This document shows, piece after piece, positions 42,526 to 51,120 of a stretch of 64,000 nt of DNA (the first letter of the stretch is position 1; each line of letters begins with the position of its first letter). The translations under genes and the position numbers were made by a program. Source of the stretch: Verrucomicrobiia bacterium (GTDB taxonomy: Bacteria; Verrucomicrobiota; Verrucomicrobiia; Limisphaerales; JAEYXS01); the NCBI GenBank assembly GCA_036405135.1, contig DASWYF010000008.1:40546-104545 (forward strand), read 5' to 3'. The notes under the pieces were generated by a model, which ran no database searches, was not told where the DNA came from, and was given only the letters and a program-made list of their open reading frames with translations.

Positions 42526-44055
42526 ATGAAGATCCGGCTCAATCGTTTAGCCTCAGGCTTTTTCTTTCTCCTGCTAGTCACGTCGTTACAAGCCGCCACT
42601 GGCCGGGCACCGAATGTGATCTTCATCCTCGCAGATGATCTTGGCTATGGCGACATCGGTGCCTATGGACAGACGAAGATCAAAACACCGAACCTCGACC
42701 GCATGTCCGCTGAAGGAATGCGTTTTACCCAGCATTATTCCGGCAACGCTGTCTGTGCTCCCTCGCGTTGCGTGCTGATGACGGGCATGCATCCCGGCCA
42801 CGCTTTCATTCGTAACAATCGTCAGATGGAAGGGGCGAGCCTGCCCAAGATCGGCAAACCGTCATCGGAAGGGCAGCATCCCATCCCCGCAGAAACCGTG
42901 ACGATGGCAGAGTTATTCCAGTCTGCCGGTTATGTGACGGGTGGGTTTGGGAAATGGGGACTCGGTGGGCCAGGCAGCAGCGGTGAGCCGCTGAAACAGG
43001 GATTCAATCGCTGGTTCGGTTACAACTGCCAGGGAGTAGCCCACAATTTTTATCCGACCTATCTTTGGGACAACGACAAGACCATCGACCTGAAGAATCC
43101 GCCTTTCGCTTCCAATGACAAACTCACTCCAGCTGAAGATCCGGCCAAGGCCGAGAGCTATAAACGCTTTCAAGGCACAGAATATTCCGCTGATTTGATC
43201 GCTGAGAAAGCGAGGGATTTTGTGCGGGAGAACCAGTCGCGGCCATTCTTTCTCTATTGGCCAACGACTGTTCCGCACGTGGCTTTGCAAGTGCCGGATG
43301 ATTCGCTTAAGGAGTATCTGGGCAAGTGGGAGGATGCGCCCTACGTCGGTGGGAAAGGCTACACTCCTCACTTCAAACCCAAGGCAGCTTACGCCGCGAT
43401 GATCACGCGCATGGATCGTGAGATCGGTGCGATGATAAAACTGATTACTGAGCTTGGGCTGGATGAGAACACCATCTTTGTCTTCACCAGTGATAACGGC
43501 CCTTTAACCGGCACTCATCAGGGATTGGCGGGGACAGATGGCGCGTTCTTCAATTCCTCCGGTGGCTTGCGTGATGGCAAAGGCACTTTGTATGAAGGCG
43601 GGTATCGCGTGCCTGGTATCATCCGTTGGAAAGGTCAGATCAAGGCAGGCAGCACGAGTGAACGGGTGACGGGATTTGAAGACTGGATGCCTACGCTGAT
43701 GGAACTTGTTGGAGTATCAGGCAAAACACCGAAGAATTTGGATGGAATCTCGTTCGCGCCTACTTTGATGGGAAAATCTCAACTGGAGCGGCCTTTTCTC
43801 TATCGCGAGTTTCCAGCGTACACCGGCCAGCAGAGCGTGCGCATCGGTGATTGGAAGGGCATCCGGCGTAATCTGGCACGCAAGGACAATCCCGATTACA
43901 AGATCGAGCTTTATGACCTAAAAACGGATCGTGCGGAAACCAAGGACGTGTCTGCTGCACATCCTGAAATCATCGCGCGCATGGAGAAGCTCATGCGGGA
44001 ACAACATCGGAAATCAGCCGATTTTCCGTTCCCGGCTTTGGACAAGTTGAACTGA
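42526..44055 (+). CDS. Secreted arylsulfatase (formylglycine type)
   Basis: 509 residues with signal peptide through about 23. Metal ligands Asp37-Asp38 (ILADDLGYGD) and the formylglycine site Cys77-A-P-S-Arg81 (AVCAPSRC) are intact, as are 'GKWGLG' and 'FTSDNGP'. The Cys must be converted by a formylglycine-generating enzyme not seen here. It hydrolyses sulfate esters, probably of algal or animal polysaccharide. It diverges from the CBM9-like gene with 90 bp between starts. Confidence 0.94.
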   Translation: MKIRLNRLASGFFFLLLVTSLQAATGRAPNVIFILADDLGYGDIGAYGQTKIKTPNLDRMSAEGMRFTQHYSGNAVCAPSRCVLMTGMHPGHAFIRNNRQMEGASLPKIGKPSSEGQHPIPAETVTMAELFQSAGYVTGGFGKWGLGGPGSSGEPLKQGFNRWFGYNCQGVAHNFYPTYLWDNDKTIDLKNPPFASNDKLTPAEDPAKAESYKRFQGTEYSADLIAEKARDFVRENQSRPFFLYWPTTVPHVALQVPDDSLKEYLGKWEDAPYVGGKGYTPHFKPKAAYAAMITRMDREIGAMIKLITELGLDENTIFVFTSDNGPLTGTHQGLAGTDGAFFNSSGGLRDGKGTLYEGGYRVPGIIRWKGQIKAGSTSERVTGFEDWMPTLMELVGVSGKTPKNLDGISFAPTLMGKSQLERPFLYREFPAYTGQQSVRIGDWKGIRRNLARKDNPDYKIELYDLKTDRAETKDVSAAHPEIIARMEKLMREQHRKSADFPFPALDKLN

Positions 44056-44061
44056 GAAAGG

Positions 44062-45267
44062 TTAAACCCGTGCGGGTTCGGATGAACCGCCGAAGAGGGC
44101 ACGGATGAAGGCATTGAAACCTTTCATAAACCCGATCTCACGTACGCCAGCCAGTTCGTAAGCATTTGCTACCGCTTGTTCGTGAGAGCGATAGCGTGGG
44201 GGGAGTGTCACTACTTCATATTCGTCTTCACCAGAGGTTTTTACGATGTAGGAATTGATAAGTCCTTCGCCCACGGCGTATTCACCGACGGGTAGCACCA
44301 AAGTTTTTTCAGGCAGAATCATCCAGGGACGATAATGGAACACCATGCGTCCAGCGGCGTCCTTTACCAGCTTGCCGTAGGTGCGGATCGGGACTTTGCT
44401 GATCTCGGAGTAGAGGAAACCCCAAACTTCATTCGTCTGTGGTTTTGTGCGTGTGCGACGCAGGCTGAGCGCATCCCAGATATAGATGCTGCCCAGGGCC
44501 GTCACGCGGAAGGACCAGCCCGCGATGAAGTAAGCGATGAAAATGATGATAAGCGAGATGCCTGCACCAAGCATGGGGTCCATGAGCGAACCGCCGGTGA
44601 TGAATGAGAGCAGGAACAGGCGGAAGGATTTCAACGCTGCGTCCACCGTGGTGAAGGGGCTGAGTAGGATGAGGATATTGATGGAATGCGCCGCGAGCCA
44701 CACGATGACGAACGAAACCATGGCGATGGGCACAAGAATGAAATTCAGCAAGCCCGCCGGATTGATCACTGCCATGAACCACGGTGCAGCGATATTCGCA
44801 TGGTCACTGGAGATGAGCGAGGGGAACACCGAGGCGACCATCGGCACGAATGCGCCTACAGCGACGAGACCGCTGATCTTGTTCTCCACCGCATCGGCGA
44901 TATCCAACGGTTTCTTCAATACTGAGGGCAAGGCAGTGCCTGCCGTATCTTTCGCAAAGCAGAGGCCGACGAGCACAAACGCCGACATCCAGAACCACGG
45001 TTGTGCATACCATGAGAGACTGCCTCGGTTTTCCTTTGGCGTTTGGAAATAGGTGTAAGCACCCACGGCACTTACACCGAGCAGAGGGGAAATGGCCACG
45101 CCCGTGATGGTGGAGAGAGCCGTTGCTGCCGCCATGCCCGGCGTCTTGCTGCTGGAGTTCGTTTCCTTCTGTGCGAGAGGGGCCGGTTCCGCCTTGGTGG
45201 CTGCATAAGCGGACCAAGTGCCCGCGAGCAAAGCGGCGATCAGCGTGAAGATGATAAAACGTTTCAT
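44062..45267 (-). CDS. Polytopic membrane protein, unknown
   Basis: 401 residues from ATG 45267 (MKRFIIFTLI). Signal-like N-terminus, then about six membrane helices (for example AAPWFMAVINPAGLLNFILVPIAMVSFVIVW in two segments, GISLIIIFIAYFIAGWSF), and a 130-residue C-terminal soluble domain with 'YRPWMILPEKTLVLPVGEYAVGEGL'. No transporter or enzyme motif is seen. It may be a secretion accessory; the family is not recognised. It converges on the sulfatase, 6 bp apart. Confidence 0.75.
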   Translation of the reverse strand: MKRFIIFTLIAALLAGTWSAYAATKAEPAPLAQKETNSSSKTPGMAAATALSTITGVAISPLLGVSAVGAYTYFQTPKENRGSLSWYAQPWFWMSAFVLVGLCFAKDTAGTALPSVLKKPLDIADAVENKISGLVAVGAFVPMVASVFPSLISSDHANIAAPWFMAVINPAGLLNFILVPIAMVSFVIVWLAAHSINILILLSPFTTVDAALKSFRLFLLSFITGGSLMDPMLGAGISLIIIFIAYFIAGWSFRVTALGSIYIWDALSLRRTRTKPQTNEVWGFLYSEISKVPIRTYGKLVKDAAGRMVFHYRPWMILPEKTLVLPVGEYAVGEGLINSYIVKTSGEDEYEVVTLPPRYRSHEQAVANAYELAGVREIGFMKGFNAFIRALFGGSSEPARV

Positions 45268-45372
45268 GGCGGGCAGTTTCAAATTACGACATCAAAACTA
45301 ACGTCAGCATAATGCCTAACTCAGCCAGTTTTGGCAAACCGCTTCTAGTCTAATGCTGGAGCTGCTTTGTAA

Positions 45373-46731
45373 TCAGCGCTTTACCGATACGATGACACGT
45401 CGGTAGGCAGTCAGAGCGGGAGAGCCATTATCTATGACTTCCAGAAGGATATGGATATCCCCTGAGGTGGCGTTTTCAGGAATGGACAGATTCGCTATAG
45501 CCAAATGGCTCTGGTCAATCTTGGCGGAGGTGTGTGTCGATGCTTCTGGATAAATCCACCATTTGTAAGTGAGCGTGTTCTGGTCAGGATCAGTGGCGGA
45601 GGCTTTCAACGCGACTGTTTCACCGGGCTTTGCTGAAAGCTTGAGAGGGGAAGTATCTTTCGCGCCATTGATTGTGATCTGGGGAGCGTGATTGGCTTCA
45701 GCAAAATCTTTCGCACACCAGTCCATGCGTGCAGCGAAATCATTTTGAAACGCCGGGCGCCAGCGCCAGACGGAGACGCGTGGTTCAGTGGTGCCATTTA
45801 GTGAGTCAGCAACGTCACGATAGATGGAGTTTGTTTCCACTTTGAAACGTCCGCCCCAGCCACCCCATTCCGGATGTGCTGCATCGCTCAATCCATTCGC
45901 GAGGAAATAAAACCATGAGGGCGTGTCGCCTTCCTTCATCGTCTTGTGTGGATTCGGTGCCGTGTAGGTCTTCATGGGATAGAGCGCACCGAGAGGTCCG
46001 TGGTTTTCTTTCACATGCTGGTTGATCCACTCAGGTGAAGTGAGTGATTCATCGCCGCCCAGATAGACGCCGCGATAAGTACCAGTGCGCTTGTCCTGGC
46101 CGGTCGGTGCTTGGGCGAGGATATACCAGAGGCCGGGAAATTCGGCGAAGATCCAGTCCACAATCTTATCCTGATCGTTGATGTCGTAGATGCGCAGTTT
46201 GCTGATGAATTTCTGGTATCCTTCCACGCCGCGATCTTTGCGCACCCTCCAGAGGGCTTGGGCAAAGTCCGTTTGTCCGCCCCAGATGCTGATGTTCAAG
46301 GGGCGCGTATCTTGTTTGTCGACCATCGCGATGAGCCAGCGGGAGCCTTCGTTGTCTTTGCCTTCACCGATGGCATCGCGGCCGCGGTTCGGATTGCCTG
46401 ATTTCACAAGAGATAGCAAATGCTCGGCGGTCGGATATCTTTCAGCGTGCTTGATGAGGTTGGGTTGTACTTGCCCATAGGCATTGATGAGTTGGCGTAT
46501 CAGTTCGGGCTTGGTGACTTTTTCCTTCAGTTCTCCGGGAGTGCCGGAGGCGCTGGCGATGAGTCCTTCGATCTCGAATTCGTTCGCATAGAGCAGCAGC
46601 CGAATCATGGATTGCTGGTCATCGGGATCGCCGCCGATATCCGTCAGTACGAGCAGGCGAGGTTTCGCATCAGCGGCTTGGGCCATCCAACTGAAAAGGC
46701 ACAGCAGGGTGATGAGAAGAAAGCGTTTCAT
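45373..46731 (-). CDS. Secreted DUF1593 nucleoside-hydrolase-like protein
   Basis: 452 residues with signal peptide to AQAAD. The N-terminal 270 residues carry 'VLTDIGGDPDDQQSMIRLLLYANEFEIEGLIAS', the Asp-rich metal site of the nucleoside-hydrolase fold, as in DUF1593. The C-terminal part is a beta-rich domain ending 'IPENATSGDIHILLEVID', resembling a secreted Ig-like module. It probably cleaves glycosidic bonds in sugars. It follows the sugar isomerase gene by 6 bp on the same strand, so they are one unit. Confidence 0.9.
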   Translation of the reverse strand: MKRFLLITLLCLFSWMAQAADAKPRLLVLTDIGGDPDDQQSMIRLLLYANEFEIEGLIASASGTPGELKEKVTKPELIRQLINAYGQVQPNLIKHAERYPTAEHLLSLVKSGNPNRGRDAIGEGKDNEGSRWLIAMVDKQDTRPLNISIWGGQTDFAQALWRVRKDRGVEGYQKFISKLRIYDINDQDKIVDWIFAEFPGLWYILAQAPTGQDKRTGTYRGVYLGGDESLTSPEWINQHVKENHGPLGALYPMKTYTAPNPHKTMKEGDTPSWFYFLANGLSDAAHPEWGGWGGRFKVETNSIYRDVADSLNGTTEPRVSVWRWRPAFQNDFAARMDWCAKDFAEANHAPQITINGAKDTSPLKLSAKPGETVALKASATDPDQNTLTYKWWIYPEASTHTSAKIDQSHLAIANLSIPENATSGDIHILLEVIDNGSPALTAYRRVIVSVKR

Positions 46732-46737
46732 AAAATG

Positions 46738-47535
46738 TCAGGTGGTTTGCCAGAGCTTCTGCAAATAGACGACTGACTTCGGCAACACTTCATCGCCCGA
46801 ACCTGAGAGTGTACGGCATTCCACTTCTATGAGGCCGCGATAGCCGAGTTGTTTCAATGCCTTGAAGCCGGGTGAAAAATTCAATGTGCCGGGACCGGGC
46901 TCCACACGAGTGTTCTCCGCCACATGCACATGCTTCGTCCAGACACCCGCTTTTGTTAAGGCGGCATCGGCGTGAAGCTCTTCCAATTGCATGTGGTAGA
47001 AATCCGCAGTAAGAGCGATGGCGGGATGATTTAATTGCGCGCAAAGCTGGGCGGCGTGTTCGATGGAATGCAGGTAATCGCTCTCGTAGCGGTTCACGGG
47101 CTCGATGAGAAAAGTCACGCCACGCGCTTTAGCCGCATCACCCAACGCCGGAAGCTGTTCGAGAAACAAATCATCCTGCTGGGTGCGATCTTTCAGACGC
47201 TCAGGATTATCCTGGATCAGGACCGGCGGGATGTTGAAGAGGTGCGCTTTGAATTCCGCGCAGATGTCGAGCAGACGCAGGATGCTATCATGGCATTTTT
47301 GTCGCACTGCTGCATTAGGGTTGAGCAAAGAACCTTCAAAGCCGAGTGAGAGACTGACAAAGGGCAGTGGGCTGTCTTTCTGGAAAGCACGCGCTTCATC
47401 TAGCCAAGACTTGAGGAAGCGTCCGGGCAGGGCGATACCCGCAAAGCCAAAGCGCTGCGCGTTGATGACTTTCTCGGCGACACTCTCGCCGGGTAATACT
47501 TCCAGACGGCAAGTGATGGGTGGTGTGAACGACAT
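46738..47535 (-). CDS. Sugar phosphate isomerase/epimerase (xylose-isomerase-like TIM barrel)
   Basis: 265 residues from ATG 47535 (MSFTPPIT). TIM-barrel features: 'FVSLSLGFEG', 'FLIEPVNRYESDYLHSIEHAAQLC', 'LTADFYHMQLEE' and 'KHVHVAENTRVEPGPG', ending with 'IEVECRT'. Metal-binding Glu, Asp, His and Glu are in the expected places for this superfamily. It probably isomerises a sugar or its phosphate released by the neighbouring secreted enzymes. An in-frame ATG at 47553 is possible. Confidence 0.88.
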   Translation of the reverse strand: MSFTPPITCRLEVLPGESVAEKVINAQRFGFAGIALPGRFLKSWLDEARAFQKDSPLPFVSLSLGFEGSLLNPNAAVRQKCHDSILRLLDICAEFKAHLFNIPPVLIQDNPERLKDRTQQDDLFLEQLPALGDAAKARGVTFLIEPVNRYESDYLHSIEHAAQLCAQLNHPAIALTADFYHMQLEELHADAALTKAGVWTKHVHVAENTRVEPGPGTLNFSPGFKALKQLGYRGLIEVECRTLSGSGDEVLPKSVVYLQKLWQTT

Positions 47536-47604
47536 GGGATGGTTGTAATGCAAAGCTAAGAAAATGAAAGCTGAGGAATTGAACGACGAAGCGTAAGGCT
47601 CGTG

Positions 47605-47730
47605 CTGCCGGATTCCAGCCGGCAGTAAGGTGGCGAACGTCGAAACCCTGCGGCTATAGGAAGCGCAGGTTTATGATCCGCTGGTCCCAATCCAGAGAAT
47701 GCTCTTGATCTGCCGGCTGGAATCCGGCAG
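47605..47730. repeat. Two inverted CTGCCGG/CCGGCAG palindromes
   Basis: Copies at 47605-47625 and 47710-47730 (CTGCCGG, 7-base loop, CCGGCAG), in opposite loop orientations ('ATTCCAG' versus 'CTGGAAT'). Similar elements occur at 55070-55090 and 57914-57934, often with a 'GCACGGG' or 'GCAC' tail. They lie in intergenic DNA. Likely a REP/palindromic family. Confidence 0.75.
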
Positions 47731-47807
47731 CACATTGGCCTGTCCCACTACGCCTTGCCATTCTGGCTGGGCTTGGCTAGAACTCACGCCGTCAGTTTCT
47801 TCGACGC

Positions 47808-49754
47808 ATGCAAGATATCTCCGGCAAAGTGTTCGCTTTGTCGTCGCAAATTGAAGTTCGTGATTTGCCCGACGGCACCCGCCTGCTCAAACAGCTCGCC
47901 CGCATCGAATACCTCGCGCTGAATGCGGCGCAGCAAAACATCCTGAAACTCTTCGATGGCCGCCGGACGGTGGAAGCCATTTTACATGGGGTATTGCAGC
48001 AACAAGGTCACCCGGACATCCGCGGTTTCTATGATCTGGTGCTGACAGCGATTAATCGCGGCTTCCTGATCGAAATCGGAACTGAAGATGCCACGACCTT
48101 TTTCACGCGTAAGATCGGACGCTCGCAACGGGTCTGGAACGGTCTGGCGGCAGCCGTCTTGATCACGGTGTTGGGCGGTTGGGCGCTCGCAGTGGGTAAA
48201 TGGCGCCCGGTCACGGAACTGAATGGTTGGTTTCAGGTGCTGCTTTTCGTATCGCTGGGGCTTTCGCTCAGCAGTGCTTGGGCGGCAGCGGCTTTGGATG
48301 CCTTTGGCCGTTCCGTCTATCAGCCGCGTTTCCGGCTGGACCGGCTCATCCCTTTCTTCTCCATCGATACCCGTGATGCTTTCATGGGCGGGCGCGTGTG
48401 TGAGGTGAGTGTGGCGGCGCAAGCCTTGGCCGCACCTTTCTTGCTGGCAGCTTTCGCATGGCTCACGGGTTCAGATGCTGCGCTGCTCGGCAGTGCTTTA
48501 ACGGCGGTGATACTTGGCTCGCCTTTCGGACCCACACCCGCTCACACGTTGCTGCATGCGCTGTTGCGGAAGGAGTATGAACTGCCGCGTTGTGCCGATC
48601 AGTTTCTGAATACGAAGCTGCTCGCGGTCATCTTTGACTGGAAGACAAAGCTGCAGGAGGAACGTTACTTTCTCGGCTATTGCACGTATGCGATTCTCTG
48701 GCTCGGTGTCACTTTCCGTTTTGCAAACAAGCTCATGGCCGAGCATGGCCGTTTTGTTTCTCAACAACTGAGCCAGCGTCGTCCGGGTGAGGAAACATCG
48801 CTTTCTTTGGTAGTGTTCTGGCTGCTCGCTATCGTCCTGATCGCCATCGTTGCTTATTTGGTGTGGCTGGTTTTGCGCGGTATCTATCGGGCAGTTGCTC
48901 CCAAGTTGTTTGATGCGGAATCAAAGATCCGGCAGTCATCGGCCACCGCTTTACGGCCATCGGACAAGGACTTGGTCACCTTTCTCGGAGAGTCGCTGCT
49001 CTGTGCGGAATTGAATCCCGAAGCCCGTGGTGAGTTGGCGAAGGCGATGCAATACGCCTTGGTGGAAGAGGGGGCGACGATCATCCGCGAGCGTGATGTC
49101 GGTGAATCCATGTTCATCGTCTATCGCGGGACGGTGGAGGTGCTGAAGGAAGAGGAGTCTGGACGTGAACGACCGGTGGCGAAACTCGCGAGAGGCGATG
49201 CCTTCGGTGAGATCGCCTTGCTGGATAAAGTGCCGCGCACCAGTTCGGTCAAGGCGCTGGAGAAGACCGCGTTGCTGGTGCTGGCCCGGCCAGATTTCGA
49301 ACGGATTCTGGTCAATACACTCGGCTCAGCACAGATCAAGACGCTCATCCAAGTGTCTGCATTTCTGCGGCGCAATGCGCTCTTTGCCCGTTGGCATCCT
49401 CCGGCCCTTTTCCAGATTTCCAAGGAATTCGTTTTGCAAGAGTGCGCTGCGGGACAGGTGATTCTTAAGGCCGGTCAGATCAATGACGTGTTCTACATGG
49501 TCTATGATGGGGAATTCACTGTGGTCTTGCGTGGTGAAAAGCTGGCGATTCTGAAAGCGGGCGATTTTTGTGGTGAGATCAGCCTGTTGAAGAACATTCC
49601 CGCAACGGCGGATGTCATCGCCTCGGAAAAAGCCCGTTGCCTGCGCTTGGAGAAGGACAGCTTCCTGCGCCTAGTCAGCAAGGATTTCCTTACGGGACTG
49701 GCAATCGAATCCACGGTGACCGCGCGGCGCGATGAGCAGGGGAGGGAGGCATGA
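47808..49754 (+). CDS. PqqD-like, membrane, double cyclic-nucleotide-binding protein
   Basis: 648 residues. The N-terminal 95 residues (IEVRDLPDGTRLLKQLARIEYLALNAAQQNILKLFDG shortened) resemble PqqD-like winged helices. The next 280 residues carry about six to seven membrane helices with a M50-like 'PAHTLLHALLRKEYELPRC' segment, whose HxxxH is suggestive but lacks the HExxH of active site-2 proteases. The C-terminal half has two cyclic-nucleotide-binding domains (about 400-500, 520-640) with 'GDAFGEIALLDKVPRTSSV' and 'GDFCGEISLLKNIPATADV'. Ligand-gated membrane control is inferred. It overlaps the next gene by ATGA. Confidence 0.82.
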   Translation: MQDISGKVFALSSQIEVRDLPDGTRLLKQLARIEYLALNAAQQNILKLFDGRRTVEAILHGVLQQQGHPDIRGFYDLVLTAINRGFLIEIGTEDATTFFTRKIGRSQRVWNGLAAAVLITVLGGWALAVGKWRPVTELNGWFQVLLFVSLGLSLSSAWAAAALDAFGRSVYQPRFRLDRLIPFFSIDTRDAFMGGRVCEVSVAAQALAAPFLLAAFAWLTGSDAALLGSALTAVILGSPFGPTPAHTLLHALLRKEYELPRCADQFLNTKLLAVIFDWKTKLQEERYFLGYCTYAILWLGVTFRFANKLMAEHGRFVSQQLSQRRPGEETSLSLVVFWLLAIVLIAIVAYLVWLVLRGIYRAVAPKLFDAESKIRQSSATALRPSDKDLVTFLGESLLCAELNPEARGELAKAMQYALVEEGATIIRERDVGESMFIVYRGTVEVLKEEESGRERPVAKLARGDAFGEIALLDKVPRTSSVKALEKTALLVLARPDFERILVNTLGSAQIKTLIQVSAFLRRNALFARWHPPALFQISKEFVLQECAAGQVILKAGQINDVFYMVYDGEFTVVLRGEKLAILKAGDFCGEISLLKNIPATADVIASEKARCLRLEKDSFLRLVSKDFLTGLAIESTVTARRDEQGREA

Positions 49755-50467
49755 GCTTCTTCCGCATATTACCGATCATCGCGATCGGAGCGGCAGTGTG
49801 GCTGGGAAAAGATGCCTTCAAGGAAAACTTGGATGTCGTGGGCAAGGTGCAGAATGCCACGACGTCTGGCCTGGAAGTGGACGCTATTTGCGATCTGGTG
49901 GTTACGGAGTTTCTGGAGGAAGGGCGGTTGCCTGCGGATGATTTCAGTAAATTCCTAGCATCCAATTCGCAAACAGGAAAGGGGCAGGGGACGCGGGATC
50001 GCTCGAAGGATCCGTGGGGCAATGCCTATAAGCTGAAGGTGCAAATGTATGCGTTTGAGGTATCCAGTGCCGGACCTGATGCACAATGGGGAACAGAGGA
50101 TGACATCCGAGCGGCGCGTTCGGTGAAGGAGATGCCAGGTGGATTAGGCGTCACGCCAGAAGCATATAACAAAGCGAAAGCAGTCGCTACCACGACACCG
50201 CCTGCTCCTGTTGTTGTGCCACGTAATATCAATCCTGCGAAACAAACGGCGGAGGAGACGGAATTGAAGGTATTGGATTTTCAGAGGCAGCAGGCGGAGA
50301 AAGGTTCGGGCTACGCGCAGTATCAGTTAGGGTTACGCTATCTGGAAGGGCGTGGCGTGGAACTGGATGCTACCAAGGGCCGCGAATGGCTGGAGAAGGC
50401 GGCGCAGAATGGGAATGCGGATGCTATTAAAAAGCTATCGGCTTTGGATACAGCAGGTAAAAAGTAG
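49751..50467 (+). CDS. Single-pass protein with GspG-like pseudopilin tail and Sel1 repeat
   Basis: 238 residues. The ATG overlaps the stop of the previous gene in ATGA, so translation is coupled. A short N-terminal hydrophobic stretch (IIAIGAAVWLG) leads to a domain with 'DPWGNAYKLKVQMYAFEVSSAGPDAQWGTEDDI', the C-terminal signature of major pseudopilins (GspG). A Thr/Pro linker follows, and the last ~60 residues form a Sel1 repeat (YAQYQLGLRYLEGRGVELD). The N-terminus has no prepilin cleavage motif, so it is not a normal pseudopilin. Confidence 0.8.
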   Translation: MSFFRILPIIAIGAAVWLGKDAFKENLDVVGKVQNATTSGLEVDAICDLVVTEFLEEGRLPADDFSKFLASNSQTGKGQGTRDRSKDPWGNAYKLKVQMYAFEVSSAGPDAQWGTEDDIRAARSVKEMPGGLGVTPEAYNKAKAVATTTPPAPVVVPRNINPAKQTAEETELKVLDFQRQQAEKGSGYAQYQLGLRYLEGRGVELDATKGREWLEKAAQNGNADAIKKLSALDTAGKK

Positions 50468-50480
50468 AGCGGTTGGTGCT

Positions 50481-50999
50481 CTACTTTTTATCCAATAAAC
50501 GGCGGTGGATCTCGTAATCGTCCAAGAATTTTATCTGATGGCGTGTTTCAATGGCAGCAGGCTCTGCAGCACGCACCTTCAACAAGGCTGAGGTGGCATC
50601 CATTCCTTTAGCGACGAGATACGCGCCTAACATCGTGCCCGTGCGTCCCAAGCCAGCATAGCAATGCACCGCGACAGCCTGACCAGACTGACGGTGAGAA
50701 TCGACAAAGCGGACAAACTGATCTGCCTGTGAAAAATCAGGAGCGTGACCATCGGGAATCGGAAGGCAAAGGTAGTTGAGGCCAGCGGCTGCATACACGA
50801 CCGTATCAGAGGGAATATTCAAGAGTGATACGACACCGCGTATGCCTGCATCATTCAGCACGGGCAATTCATCGGCGTAAGCTCGTAATGCACCGCCGGA
50901 ATTTAGACGGCGCTCTGGGTGGAGAAAAGGCATGGGCATGCCGGCCAGAGCGTTTGGAATGAGCCACCAGAGCAGGTTTCTATCAGGGGCTTCGTTCAT
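50481..50999 (-). CDS. Dual-specificity/tyrosine phosphatase
   Basis: 172 residues from ATG 50999; an upstream in-frame ATG at 51056 lies only 64 bp from the M48 start and adds 19 unusual residues. The active-site loop is VHCYAGLGRTG (HCxxGxxRT). A conserved Asp in 'PIPDGHAPDFS' probably acts as general acid. It dephosphorylates phosphotyrosine or phosphoinositide substrates; target unknown. It converges with the Sel1 gene, 14 bp apart. Confidence 0.87.
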   Translation of the reverse strand: MNEAPDRNLLWWLIPNALAGMPMPFLHPERRLNSGGALRAYADELPVLNDAGIRGVVSLLNIPSDTVVYAAAGLNYLCLPIPDGHAPDFSQADQFVRFVDSHRQSGQAVAVHCYAGLGRTGTMLGAYLVAKGMDATSALLKVRAAEPAAIETRHQIKFLDDYEIHRRLLDKK

Positions 51000-51120
51000 G
51001 GAGAAATCGTTAGCTTCTGACGGGTTTAAACGCAAGCGGTCACCGTTGATTGGCATTACACATTCCCGCCCAGTTTCCAATGGGCTTTAGATATTGGCAG
51101 AGCTATTCTGGCGCTGACAT

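Noticed and set aside
47605..47730. CRISPR array
   Set aside because: Only two palindromic units 105 bp apart, in opposite orientation, with no regular spacers.
49751..50467. True type II secretion pseudopilin GspG
   Set aside because: The N-terminus lacks the prepilin peptidase site and a Sel1 repeat is fused; no other gsp gene is near.
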